NCBI GenBank assembly: GCA_022702545.1
Contig: JAHRBC010000006.1
Location: 1,798,001-1,862,000, forward strand
Length of the DNA: 64,000 bases
Direction: 5' to 3'
Source of the DNA: Phycomyces nitens
Taxonomy: Eukaryota; Mucoromycota; Mucoromycetes; Mucorales; Phycomycetaceae
Shown here piece after piece: positions 22,093 through 32,674 of the stretch. Numbering within the stretch: the first letter of the stretch is position 1; each line of letters begins with the position of its first letter. The position numbers were made by a program, and so were the translations under genes. Under the pieces are notes generated by a model that worked only from the letters and a program-made list of their open reading frames with translations, had not been told where the DNA came from and made no database searches.

Positions 22093-23334
22093 TTATTTTG
22101 ATCGTTGTAAAATCTTCTTTCTGCAATCAAACTTGGCAAGAAGTGTGGGATCAGATGCTAAAAGTTTCGCATCAAATAATTGAAGTTCATTGTCCAAAGC
22201 AAAAGTATCAATTGCAATCTTTTTGATCCCATCATTGTTTTCAATCAAGCTTTTCAGCTCTTGTGATCTTGAAGTAAGCCCCGCATAATCGATTGATACC
22301 AAACAAATGTCATGTTGTGCAGATTGTAGATAATGAAGCATATCTGTAGTGAATTGATAATAGAGGGAGTTTTATGTTATATGTTTTCATCTATTTGAAT
22401 TACCTTGAGTATCTCCGTTCACATTGCTTAATTTTGCAAGTACGGATTTATTGGTCGTGGTATCTCTTTCACTGAATGGAGTTGATGCACAACTGGAAAA
22501 AGAGACAAATATTCTGCTTGTCAATGAGCGATTTTCCAAGTTGTTCACCATTTTCTGCAAAAGCTTCACTCTGTTTTCAAGCTTATCCTTTGAAGGGGAC
22601 TTGCGAGCATATCCCACTATTTCACACCCATTTCGTTTCAAGTTCTTGATTGACTCCTGATACATTGGTAAATATTGGCAAATTGCCGATTTGATGTCAT
22701 CTACCAAGAAAATGGCTTAGCAATATACTTTAATTGTACCAATACTTGAGCTTACCATGAAACTGTTCATCCATGACATGACAAATTCTTGCTCGAATAT
22801 TATTTTTTCGTTCTTCTTGCGCTCTTAAGAATGATAAACGAGCATTCGAACACCATCTTATGAAAGATTGCACCGACTTATTTTCAAATATTGTGGTATG
22901 CTTTTTAACAGTTTCATACAAGTCATTAGTAGATACTGATTTCACATCATAAATACTAGGATTATGAGGTTCTTCAGGATGATACACTTCATTTATGAAT
23001 AGCATCACTTGAATCTCAGTTTCTATAAAAAAAGAGTTTAGAATTGATTCTTTTTTCAATTAAAAAACACGAGTAATCATAGCTTACGGAATTCAATCCT
23101 TTGTCTTTTTGAACCTTTGTCTGGAACATCACTAGAACTCAAGTATGTACGGTATGTTATTGGGTCACCGCGAATCCTCTGTATTGAGACTAGTATTGGT
23201 TGTTTGGGATCAACATTGTAACAGATTTCAAAATCACCAAGGTCTTCAATTTTCTTTTCGTATTTTTTAGCATTTTCGACAGAATAATCAACATAAAAAA
23301 GCATGCAGATTGCTTGGTTTCGTGTAATGTTCAT
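22093..23334 (-). CDS. serine-recombinase-like protein inside the palindrome (353 aa)
   Basis: Four exons (23088-23334, 22756-23022, 22404-22700, 22093-22343) join in phase to 353 codons without a stop; donors are GTAAGC, GTAAGC, GTAATT and all acceptors are TAG or CAG. Residues 1-170 are a domain I do not recognise. Residues about 198-330 follow the order of a resolvase-type catalytic fold: strand plus EIVGYARKS with Y202, R204 and S206 at the Y-x-R-x-S positions, a long helix (ENRVKLLQKMVNNLENRSL), strand RIFVSFSS, a TQDMLHYL helix, then CLVSIDYAGLTSRSQELK with D289 where resolvases have the DR..R motif. The second catalytic arginine pattern is not clearly kept. A DNA recombinase or a derived regulatory role is inferred. 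The first 165 bases of the gene lie in the right arm and the rest in the unique centre. Confidence 0.7.
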
Positions 23335-23738
23335 ATAATCGTTTCTTGGGAATAAAAAGTAAAAGATCGGTCTTTGCTGCTGAAATTGCCAAATATCTCC
23401 CAGATAGTGGGGTGAATTAATGATATGGAAATATATGCAGTATTAAAGTATAATCATTGATCTATTGCTATTTCAATATATATTTCTTTGACATGCAAAT
23501 ATGAATCGTACTAGGTGGAATGAAGCCTGCTCTAACAAGAAATAGGTCTTTAGCTCTACTTTAAAAGCTGTGATGCTCCCCAATTTTCTGCTATAAAAGA
23601 ATTCTAGTTTATTATATACTTCTTGCTAAATAACCCATTTATTTATTGTGTTTGGTGGTATATAAAGCTAATCACGAGGTGAGTTTAGTCCAGAGGACTA
23701 AACCCACACAACTTTTGTAGTGCCAGATAATGGTTAAT

Positions 23739-24066
23739 CAGCGTATTAATTGCCAGATGGCTGCCAGTTGGTAGCCAATCAGCGTATTTATTGCCAGATG
23801 GCTGCCAGTTGGTAGCCAATCAGCGTATTTATTGCCAGGTGGCTGCCAGGTGGTAACCAATCAGCGTATTTATTGCCAGGTGGCTGCCAGGTGGTAACCA
23901 ATCAGCGTATTTATTGCCAGATGGCTGCCAGGTGGTAGCCAATCAGCGTATTTATTGCCAGATGGCTGCCAGGTGGTAGCCAATCAGCGTATTTATTGCC
24001 AGGTGGCTGCCAGGTGGTAACCAATCAGCGTATTTATTGCCAGGTGGCTGCCAGGTGGTAGCCAAT
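23739..24066 (-). repeat. 41-bp tandem repeat array, 8 units (right)
   Basis: Mirror of the left array with eight units (CAGCGTAT starts at 23739, 23780, 23821 and so on), two fewer than the left. It sits about 400-730 bp upstream of the recombinase-like start codon at 23334. The difference in unit number shows the array changed length after the inverted duplication. Confidence 0.95.
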
Positions 24067-24239
24067 CAGCGTATTAATTGCCAGATGACTGCCATCGTTT
24101 CAACAAGGACCATCATCGTCGCTTTCTTAATAAATAATTTTGTTGCATGACCTACATTAAAGAATAAACGAATAGAAATTGTATTTGTCCGTTTCTGCTT
24201 ATATGTCTATTGGTGTTGTCAGTAGTCATTACATGGGGT

Positions 24240-25391
24240 CTATGTTTCGCCATTTATCCCAACACTTGTAAGAATGGGAAACTAAACCTTTGAAATAACT
24301 TTTCTCCACATTTTTGCACGCTTCTGTGATTTTTTTTTTGATTAGGGAACTTCTTTCAAAAACCTATGACGCTTGACCTTACTCTTTTACACTGCCCAGA
24401 ACTGTTCAATTGGGTTAAGCTCAGGAAAGTAAGTAGGAATATACACACATTTATATCTTCGATACTTAATATACTTTTTTGTGCTTTTATGGGTGCGAAT
24501 TGGTTCATTATCCATTATTATATAGTTGCCTTTCATTTGTAGATGTTTGTCCATTTCATCGAAGGTTAATTTTAAGAAAACTGATATAATGACCTGTTAC
24601 AGTTCCTGATCTAATATATCCTTCAGGCTTTCACTTCTTAGCAGGCCTTAGTTTTTTTTTTTTACGCTGACTGTAATCAAATCTGCGGCAGAGATAGTCA
24701 ATATATACATCGTGTTCCTTATAATAGAGGTAGCAATAGCACGAGTATCTTTTTTGGACCAAGCTCTTGAGCGTTTCATATTTATATCAAAACCAGACTC
24801 ATCAAGAAACACACAATTCTTCAAAAAGTATGTCTATATTCTTCCATTTACAAACCCAATTATGGTGCTATTCAATCTTTGCTGGATTGTTTCTTTCAAT
24901 AGAATGAAAATCAGCTTTTTACAACAAAACTTTGCATTTGCTTTTCATAAAGTTATTAGCAGTGCTGTGTGGAGATTTAAGGTAGTTAAATATTTTCAAT
25001 AAATGCTCAGTCACTTTAACAATAGTTACAGAAGGATTAGCGTCAATGAAGTTGATAACTACCATTCTATGCTCTTCAGTCAAGATACACTTATTACCTA
25101 CTTTTTTTATAATCCTCAAAATGCCATAAGGATGCATTTTATACTGCTTTACCCACTGCTGTGCTGTCCGTCCCTGAATACCAAACTTCTTTGTTCCAGC
25201 TGGTGCACTTTTCAATATTCAGATCGAAAAATATAGCTTTACCCTAGACAGTATAACACACATAATTCCGTTTTGTATTTGATTCTTTTATACGGATATC
25301 TTTGTATTTTGTCTTTTCTATCAACAGTGGGAAAGTCAGACAAGATTCAGTGGAGACCATAGTTTTCAAGTACTCGGAATAAACAGCTATT
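24240..25391 (-). pseudogene. dead IS630/Tc1-type transposase (right palindrome copy)
   Basis: Reverse-strand copy of the left transposase remnant, lacking its first 37 or so codons. The same fragments are visible (QGRTAQQWVKQYK, LDESGFDINMKRS, ELNPIEQFWA) with the same internal stops. It is transcriptionally upstream of the recombinase-like gene in the same orientation but cannot encode a functional enzyme. Confidence 0.8.
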
Positions 25392-25869
25392 ATTTGCGCA
25401 GGTGTGATATTATTGAGTATCCTTTTATTAAATGTGATTAAAACAAAGAACTAGCTTTTTTTAGAAAGTACATTTTCAAAGGTCTGGCTGCCTAAAATGG
25501 TACATAACATTTAGAATTCACCTCTCACTCTAATTATTAGCATCCAATAAGAATGCCAACATGTATCTCGGTTATTGTATTATTCCGAAAAAGGCCTTTT
25601 TTTCTTAAAAATTGTTTGGATCCAATTCAGGCACTAAGAGATATTTGATATTTACAGAAATTAACCCTCTATAAACCATAGCACTCTTCTTGTACGCCAC
25701 GCAATACATGCACTATTTATTAGCACTACTGGCTACACCTTGTCTGCTCTAGTAAAGAAATAAAACACTTGGATATATAATGGTCTATCTGGAAAAGATA
25801 AAGCCATCTCCGCTTTCTATATAAAAAAAAATGTTCTTTATTCTCAGAGGCTTCTTTTGCTAATCTCCA
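25392..25869. other. intergenic, upstream of MCP2
   Basis: AT-rich; nothing recognisable. The right part should contain the MCP2 promoter; a TATAT-rich run lies at 25818-25828 about 45 nt before the start. Confidence 0.4.
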
Positions 25870-27784
25870 ATGGCTAACTCAAGACTCCTGCTGCAGACTT
25901 CCAAGCATCTACTCCGAGAAAAGCCACTATTGAGACTTCAGCCAAAGATCTCTGGACGGAATTACTCTAATGCAACAATCGTTACACCTAAGAAGCCGAG
26001 GACATTCCTCAAACTCATGCTAGGCACTGGTGCCATTGCTGGAGTGGCAGGCACAGCATTATATGAAACAGACGATCGCTTCCGCCATGTTATATTTGCC
26101 ATTGAGCGCAGTGGAATCTCGACCAGTATTGGTATAAGAGTAGCGGCAGACTACAAATGGACCCTTTCTCGAGAATATTCTAGCAAGGAGGAAGAAATCA
26201 AGGCCAAAAAGGAGTGCGATCAACGCTGTGCCGAGCGAGTGCTCATTGGACTCCAGAAACTGGGTGGAATCTACGTTAAACTCGGCCAGCACATCTCGGC
26301 AATGGCTTATATACTACCCATCGAATGGACATCAACCCTGGCGGCATTGCAGGATCGATGCGATCCCTCATCCCCTGAAGACATTGAGGCTCTATTCTTG
26401 TCTGATTATGGACATTCAATTGATGAAATATTCGAGGAGTTTGATTGGAAACCTATTGGTGTGGCCTCTTTGGCACAGGTTCACAAGGCTCGTCTTCGCC
26501 CTAATGAAGATGGTGTACGTCTGGGCAGCGATGGTTGGGTCGCAGTCAAGCTTCAGCACCCACGATTAGACGAATTCTACAAAGTTGACCTTGGAACTGT
26601 GTCGTTTATTATGGGATACATCAAAAAGGCCTTTCCTGACTTTGGGTTCGACTGGATTCTTCAAGAGATGAAAGAGTCTTTGCCTCAGGAACTTAATTTT
26701 GTTCATGAAGCTTCTAATGCACAGCAGGTATCACAAAACTTTGCTCAAGAACGTGTCCAGAAACAAACTTCACTTGTAATCCCCGATATTGTATGGGCAC
26801 AGCGCAGAATTATGTTTATGGAGTGTAAGTGACCAATGGATTCAAACCAAAAAAAAATATTCACACTTTACTAGTCATCGAAGGTGCTCGCATCGACGAC
26901 CTAGAGTACATGAAGAAACACGGTATAGATCCCAGCACTGTCTCTACAGAACTGACAGAGATCTTTTCGAAGATGATGTTCTTGCATGGGTAAGTCATTG
27001 AATATATGTATGTAAATGTTATTTATGTTTGGACTCCTTTAGATTCCTACATTGTGACCCTCGTATGTGATGATTTAGATTGGTATTGAATATGGCTACT
27101 AACAATCCAAGACTAGATCCTGGAAATGTGCTTATAAGAGCTGCAAAAGAGCCAAAGTCAAAATATAACTTTGACCTCGTCTTACTTGACCACGGTCTCT
27201 ACCGAACACTGACCGAGGATTTACGGACAGACTATGCCCACCTCTGGACTTCTTTGATCCGAGGAGATGAAGATGGCATCAAGGAATACTCTCTGCGCGT
27301 AGGATGCAGACCCGAGGCCCACAGACTGTTTGCTTCTCTTTTGACTGGACGAGAATGGGACACTATTGAATCTGCTGATCTGTCTTCAAACAGAACGGAT
27401 ACTGAAGTCCAACGTGTGTCAGGACGCGCAAAGAATTTTTTACTCAAGGTTGCCGACATATTGGCCACACTTCCTCGTGTTGTCCTTTTACTCCTCAAGA
27501 CAAGTGACCTCCTGCGTTGCCTTGACGAAACTCTGCGTGATTCGGTTACTAAGCATATGACATACATTATTATGGGCAGATACTGTGCCGAGGCTGTCTG
27601 GCTCGATGCCAAGAAAAGCTTGTTTAACAGCATCGCAACATACGGCATTTCTTGGAGTGTTCTCAAGCAGCTTTTTACTGCATGGTGGGAGTACCGCTCA
27701 CTTGAGTTTGGGCTCTGGGCCTACCAGGCACGCATGTCAAACTGGGAGCGACTTGTGCGCTGGAGATTTGTGCAGGCCAAATGA
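25870..27784 (+). CDS. MCP2: mitochondrial ABC1/ADCK-family atypical kinase (Mcp2-type)
   Basis: Four exons (25870-26824, 26875-26989, 27043-27062, 27117-27784) give 585 aa. The start has a basic mitochondrial presequence (MANSRLLLQTSKHLLREKP, with RNYSNA) followed by a hydrophobic segment (LMLGTGAIAGVAGTALYE). UbiB-family marks follow: the KLGQHISAM loop that replaces the kinase P-loop, ALQDRCDP, IGVASLAQVHKA, VAVKLQHP with the conserved Lys, LNFVHEASNA, FLHCDPHPGNVLIR catalytic loop and LLDHGLYR metal-binding Asp. The QH rather than QM after KLG and the LLDHGLYR form match ADCK1/yeast Mcp2, linked to mitochondrial lipid homeostasis. Exon 3 is only 20 nt, encoding FLHCDP. Confidence 0.93.
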
Positions 27785-28505
27785 TACAAGACAACGCAGC
27801 AACTATAGAGCATTATATTCTTACAATAATTCCATAATACAATAATAAATCTGTGCAAAATGTGTATGTATATCCTTTATACAAAAAAGAAGAAAAGTCT
27901 TTATTCTTGAAATACAACCATGGTAAATATTAATGGATTAAGCAAAAGCAATATTTCACTTGGCCAAAAAGCCTTTGCCAAATACGAGTGTGTTTATCCC
28001 TTGACCTTTTTTTTTAATACAAATATTTAGATTGAGTACTTTTTATATACACTTCTCTTAAAGGGCATCTCAATTGTAGCCAACCTTGCACTAAATAATG
28101 TAAAGATAGGCTGTGTTGCCCGTGAAAAGGACGAGTATTATACTTTTTTAGCAATATGCAATTTGTTTTATAAATACATAAAACATCTTGAGCCTCTTTC
28201 AAGTCCAAATTATAATATGAACCCAAGGGTTTCTTATCTACTTGGACTCTTGAAGGACAATATATTAAAAAGAGGCAAGCATCGGAGGGGTCCCTCTTTT
28301 TTTAAGGGGATAAATTCCATAAGAGTATACTTTGGCGATTGGTTGCAGTATAATTTGGGGGGGATGATGCGCGCACGTTCGGCGTACTTATTTTGGCTGC
28401 CACAGCGCGGCCATTCGGATTTGTTGAATGTGAAAATCTGTGCCAAGAAATGAGCCGCAGTAAATCATGGAAATTCACACCAAACGACTTTTTTTTCATA
28501 AAGTG
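27785..28505. other. intergenic between MCP2 and the PB1 gene
   Basis: No gene is supported; short frames on both strands overlap each other and show no motif. A G-rich patch (28359-28400, GGGGGGATGATGCGCGCACG) stands out from the AT-rich surroundings and may be part of the downstream promoter. Confidence 0.4.
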
Positions 28506-28513
28506 TATAAAAA
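28506..28513 (+). promoter_or_regulatory. TATA box of the PB1/His-Gly-rich gene
   Basis: TATAAAAA is 54 nt upstream of the ATG at 28567. It decides the start: the open frame extends further upstream, to 28393, but that part would lie before the TATA box. Confidence 0.6.
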
Positions 28514-28566
28514 GGAGCTTGACAAGCACCAATTCTTTCGATATTCATCTTCTTTCCCAACCTACA

Positions 28567-30504
28567 ATGACAACTCAATTCAAAGCTACTATCAAGAGAA
28601 AAGACGCAGTCTTTACTCTATCCAACGAAGCAACTTGGAGCCTTCTTCTTTCCACCCTGAATGAGAACTTCCCCAAATCAACCCCCAATCTTCTTTATTA
28701 CTTGAATCCCAAAGGCATATTGGTCTCTCTTTTTGATGATGAGGGCCTTTGCCACCTACTGAACTCTGGCTGTAAAGAGGTTCATATCTGGAATGATCCT
28801 ACCGCCGCCCTGAATGATAAGACTTCCCTGTCAGAGACACTTGCTTCCGTGAACATTGACAATGGTGGCCCGATTACAGATATCTCTTCTTCCATCGCAT
28901 TTGAGAATTTGGGAGTCATAATTGATTCCCACCAACCTACTCTTCAAAACAGCTCGGCCGTCTCGTATGCAATTGGTAATCTGGTGACCGTTCTTCTAAA
29001 GTACCCCAACTCCGTGGACCTTTCATCTTTCGAACGCTGGCTAGCATTAATGAGTACTGAGCTTCAGAGAATTGTATCTTCAGAGAGTGAGAGTGAGAGT
29101 GAGACTTCTTCAAGTGAAATCGACTGTATCAGTGATAATCTTCCTCAAAGTGACCATGAAGCACTTGATACAAATGAGAAAATCCCTGGTCCTACTTCTT
29201 CTGAGATCCCTACCAAATCTGCCTGCAACTGTTGCAGGGAATGTCACCATAAGTCTAAGCACCACGGATTCCACCACCCCAGATGGTCTTTTACTCATCA
29301 TCTTTCAGATGGGTTCAAACATGAGTCTCCTTTTGAGAATACCGATATTTCTTCTTGTTTCCGCCCTCTAGGCTTTGGCCATGGTTTTGGCGGTCATGGT
29401 CGACACGGCCATGGAAAGGGTCCCCATCATCACCATGGTCGCCATGGTTCTCGCCACAGTAAAGGTGACTCTGACCTTGATCGCCCCAAGTGTTCTCATG
29501 AGAGTGCCGACTCCTCTGATGAACGTAGACATCGACACCACAAGCACGGCCGACATGGAGGCCGACATGGCAAGCATGGACAGCCTGAAGATACCACTGA
29601 CTGTGCCAAGGATGCCTCGTGCACTGAAAAGTGCTCTGATTCCACCGAAAAGGCCGACCCCACTACTGATCGCCCCGAGAGCCGCAAGAAAGGAAAGCAC
29701 CACCATGGTCATCGCCACAGCAAGTCTGACTCTTCTAGCCCAAAGGGATGCAAATCTAAAGGAAGATTTCACCCATGCATGGACACTGATTGCTTATTCC
29801 GTCAGAGATCTGCTCTTTACGGTGGAAGACATTGTGCCAATTTCCAAGGCGAGGCCAAAGAATGTCCTGCTTCAGCTTCAAACACAGGTACAGATTCAGA
29901 AGCACAAGAAGAAGCCAACAATGACTCTAATGATTCCGAAACTTTGACAGACCAGCACAATCATTGCAGAACCCATTCTCCTTGCGAAGAACACTCTAAA
30001 GACTTTGGCGGCTTCTCTGGACATAATGGTCACGGTAGACATGGCAAGTTTGGTGGCCATGGAGGTCATGGCATGCACGGAAGCTTTGAATTCGGTGGCC
30101 GTGGTGGTCATGGAGGTCATGGCATGCACGGAGGCTTTGGCTTTGGCGGCCGTGGAGGTCATGGAATGCCCAGAGACTTTGGATTCGGTGGTCGTGGTGG
30201 CCATGGTGGTCATGGCATGCACGGAGGCTTTGGATTTGGCGGCCGCGGTGGTCATGGCATGCCCAGAGACTTTGGATTCGGTGGTCGTGGCGGCCATGGT
30301 ATGCACGGAGGCTTTGGCTTTGGCGGCCGTGGCGGTCATGGCATGCACGGTAGACATGGAGGCTTTGGCGGCCGCGGAGGCCATGGTAGACATGGTAGAC
30401 ATGGTAGACATGGTGCACCCGAAGGATTTGGAGAACACCAGAACTCACCCCCAGCATTTGACTTTCAACCCACAGCCTTCCAGGCCTATATTATCCCAGG
30501 ATAA
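28567..30504 (+). CDS. PB1-domain protein with long His/Gly-rich repeats
   Basis: Single exon, 645 aa from the ATG behind the TATA box. Residues about 5-75 resemble a PB1 domain: a basic lysine cluster in the first strand (FKATIKRKDAVF), a helix (WSLLLSTLNENF) and an acidic loop (LVSLFDDEGLCHLL) at the OPCA position, so it may pair head to tail with other PB1 proteins. A Ser/Glu tract and a Cys/His cluster (ACNCCRECHHKSKHH) follow. Residues about 265-400 are His/Gly/Arg/Lys-rich, and about 485-620 are imperfect repeats of GGHGMHGGFGFGGRG with MPRDFGFGGR variants. The repeats suggest metal binding or phase separation. PB1 plus Cys/His resembles selective-autophagy adaptors only in outline; I would not assign that role. 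Confidence 0.7.
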   Translation: MTTQFKATIKRKDAVFTLSNEATWSLLLSTLNENFPKSTPNLLYYLNPKGILVSLFDDEGLCHLLNSGCKEVHIWNDPTAALNDKTSLSETLASVNIDNGGPITDISSSIAFENLGVIIDSHQPTLQNSSAVSYAIGNLVTVLLKYPNSVDLSSFERWLALMSTELQRIVSSESESESETSSSEIDCISDNLPQSDHEALDTNEKIPGPTSSEIPTKSACNCCRECHHKSKHHGFHHPRWSFTHHLSDGFKHESPFENTDISSCFRPLGFGHGFGGHGRHGHGKGPHHHHGRHGSRHSKGDSDLDRPKCSHESADSSDERRHRHHKHGRHGGRHGKHGQPEDTTDCAKDASCTEKCSDSTEKADPTTDRPESRKKGKHHHGHRHSKSDSSSPKGCKSKGRFHPCMDTDCLFRQRSALYGGRHCANFQGEAKECPASASNTGTDSEAQEEANNDSNDSETLTDQHNHCRTHSPCEEHSKDFGGFSGHNGHGRHGKFGGHGGHGMHGSFEFGGRGGHGGHGMHGGFGFGGRGGHGMPRDFGFGGRGGHGGHGMHGGFGFGGRGGHGMPRDFGFGGRGGHGMHGGFGFGGRGGHGMHGRHGGFGGRGGHGRHGRHGRHGAPEGFGEHQNSPPAFDFQPTAFQAYIIPG

Positions 30505-31324
30505 ATCACATTTTTTCCCCTTTTCTTCTCTTCACTTTATGAATATTTTGTATTCTTGACTCATGTATAACCCTCCTTTAATATAAATATGATTAAACAA
30601 TAAATATGAATAAACACAAATATAAATATAAGTATATGCCTAAATGCAGTGAATAGGCAAAAAAAAAGTATTTGAATATGCCTTGCAAAATACACTTGAT
30701 CTATCTATTACGATGCGTTATTTTTGGTAGACTTTTAAAGAGTGTTTGATAGTTTAATTAACTCGTATATATTATAGCATATACACAAATGATCTAATGT
30801 TTCTGCTTTTTTCAAAACTATTCTTGGCAATATATATACATATACATATATATAATATTCGTTAATCTGGTATTCTACTCATTTGTACCTTATCTTGTTT
30901 TCCTCATTGCACCATATCCATAAAATAGATCTAGAATTATTATATAGAAAATCTGCAGTGCTTTGACTCTCTTTTTTTTAGGTCTCTTGAAATACAAAGC
31001 TCTTTGGTATTTTGCCCATAATAAAATACTTGCTGATATTTCTGACAATAACTATTATCGTTTCTGACACTTTATATCCTTTCAATAGTAAGCTTTCTTG
31101 TAGGTTTGAAAAATATGCCTTGTGAAACACTGCAAAGAGTCATATTGTCAAGCTTGAAAAAGACAATTATCATAGATATACTATAGATTTTTATTTTATT
31201 TTATTTTTTTAAAAAAAAAGACCAAAATGGAAAGACGGGTTTGTGGCTTGTCTTAAATTAGCTTTACCTTTTTATGCTCAAAACTTTTTGACATTTTCTA
31301 CGCATTCATACATATAAATTAGAC
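30505..31324. other. intergenic between PB1 gene and RRP36
   Basis: AT-rich with an alternating TATACATATACATATA run (30830-30855) and paired T/A tracts near 31200-31220 that could fold into a hairpin. No gene is seen. Confidence 0.4.
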
Positions 31325-32674
31325 ATGGTACGAGCAAAAGCATCAAAGCGTGAAGAGGTGATTGAATCCGACGTCGAGGAAGAATATGAATACGAAAATG
31401 ACGAAGAAATTGAACATGATGACGAAGAGGCAAGACACACAACAATGCATCCAACTCCTTGATGATTTGTTAATGATCTCAATCGAATTAGGAATATACT
31501 AGTGAGGAGGATGAGGAGGAAGACGACGACGACGAGGAAGAAGACGATAGCGAGGAAGAATCTGAAGAGGAGCGCAAGGTGGATCCAAAGGCCAAACTTG
31601 CACAACTAAAGAGAAGTATGTGTCTGTACGAATATAAACCGACTCGGACCTAATGTCTCTATATGGCATCAACAGGCCTTGCCCATGTTTCTTTTGAGCA
31701 GCTGGCTGAGATAAAAGCAAAGATGGGAATGAAGGAATTCGATAAAGTGAGGAAAAGCAAGGGATCCGATGAAGAATCTGAAGAAGAGTCAGAGGAAGAA
31801 AATTCAAAAAAGAAGAAAGGATCTGTATCAAAAGCCCAGATATTGAAAGATCTCAGGGGAGCATCCAAGCAACTGAAAGGAGATCGTGTAAAGCGAACAA
31901 AAAAGGATATGAAGAGAGACAGCAAACACAGGTAAAATTGGATCAATGCAGAGCTTATGTAATCCAAGGTTACTTATTGCTTTTTTTTTAAAAAAAAAAA
32001 AGTCCTATGGAAATGTCATCAAAGAAGGCTGTTGGTCGCTTTAGAGAAGTTGTCCCGATTGCTGCAGAGGTACATTGATGAATTATATTAGATCTCGACT
32101 GGAAAATTGACTTTATGAGATAGAAACGAAGAGATCCTCGTTTTGATAAAATGTCGGGTCAATTCAACCAGGAATTGTTTGAAAAGTCGTATGACTTTTT
32201 GGAAGATTATAAGCAAAACGAGCAATCGATGCTGCGAGATAGAATCAAGAAGGAAAAGGATCCAGATACTCGTGCTGAACTAGAGAGTGCATTGATCAGA
32301 ATGGTAACCATCATCTTTGATACCCAAATCAATATCCTAAATCATATTGTGATAGACATCTCGCGAATATTCTGCAAAAGAGGCCAAGAGAAAGCAACTA
32401 CTTGCGCGCGAACGCAAGAAGGTTGAAGCTGAATTGGTTGAGCAGGGCAAAACACCCTTTTACCTCAAACGCTGTAAGTATCGAATATATATATATATGC
32501 AACGATCGATATACTCACCATAATACCTATACAGCTGAAAAGAGAAAGTTGGATCTTGTCGACAGATACAACAAGTTGGGTAAGAAGAATATGGATAAGA
32601 TTCTCGAGAAGCGACGCAAGAGAAATGCTACCAAGGACCATCGTCGTGTACCTTTCAGCAGACGATCAGAATAG
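31325..32674 (+). CDS. RRP36: rRNA biogenesis protein Rrp36
   Basis: Seven exons (31325-31429, 31492-31615, 31676-31931, 32003-32069, 32124-32303, 32356-32473, 32535-32674) join in phase to 329 aa. The N-terminal third is strongly acidic (DEEEDDDDEEEDD). The conserved Rrp36 core follows: KHRSPMEMSSKKAVGRFREV, RRDPRFDKMSGQFNQELFEKSYDFL, then a basic helical region (KEAKRKQLLARERKKVEAEL, GKTPFYLKRSEKRK) and KNMDKILEKRRKRNATKDHRRVPF. Rrp36 is a nucleolar factor in the 90S pre-ribosome needed for early 18S rRNA cleavages. Intron 1 (31430-31491) has no usable GT donor before an in-frame stop; GAG|GCAAGA makes it a GC-AG intron. Confidence 0.93.

Larger units (their letters stand above)
23171..25391 (-). 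repeat. right arm of giant palindrome (about 2.2 kb)
   Basis: This is the mirror of 19691-21988. Its outer end (AAACAGCTATT, 25391) cuts the transposase remnant about 37 codons downstream of the start that is kept on the left, and it adjoins unrelated AT-rich DNA. Both arms carry the same disabling stop codons in the transposase, so the inverted duplication arose after that transposase had died. Confidence 0.95.

Noticed and set aside
28393..28566. Upstream extension of the PB1 gene's open frame
   Set aside because: The TATA box lies inside this stretch and the extra residues show no conservation-like features, so the ATG at 28567 is preferred.
29375..30559. Several long frames on both strands over the His/Gly-rich gene
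   Set aside because: They are frame-shifted and antisense readings of the repetitive GGHG coding sequence, low in complexity and without starts supported by a promoter.
31306..31967. Minus-strand frames rich in Ser/Phe/Leu
   Set aside because: They are antisense to the acidic GAA/GAG-rich exons of RRP36.
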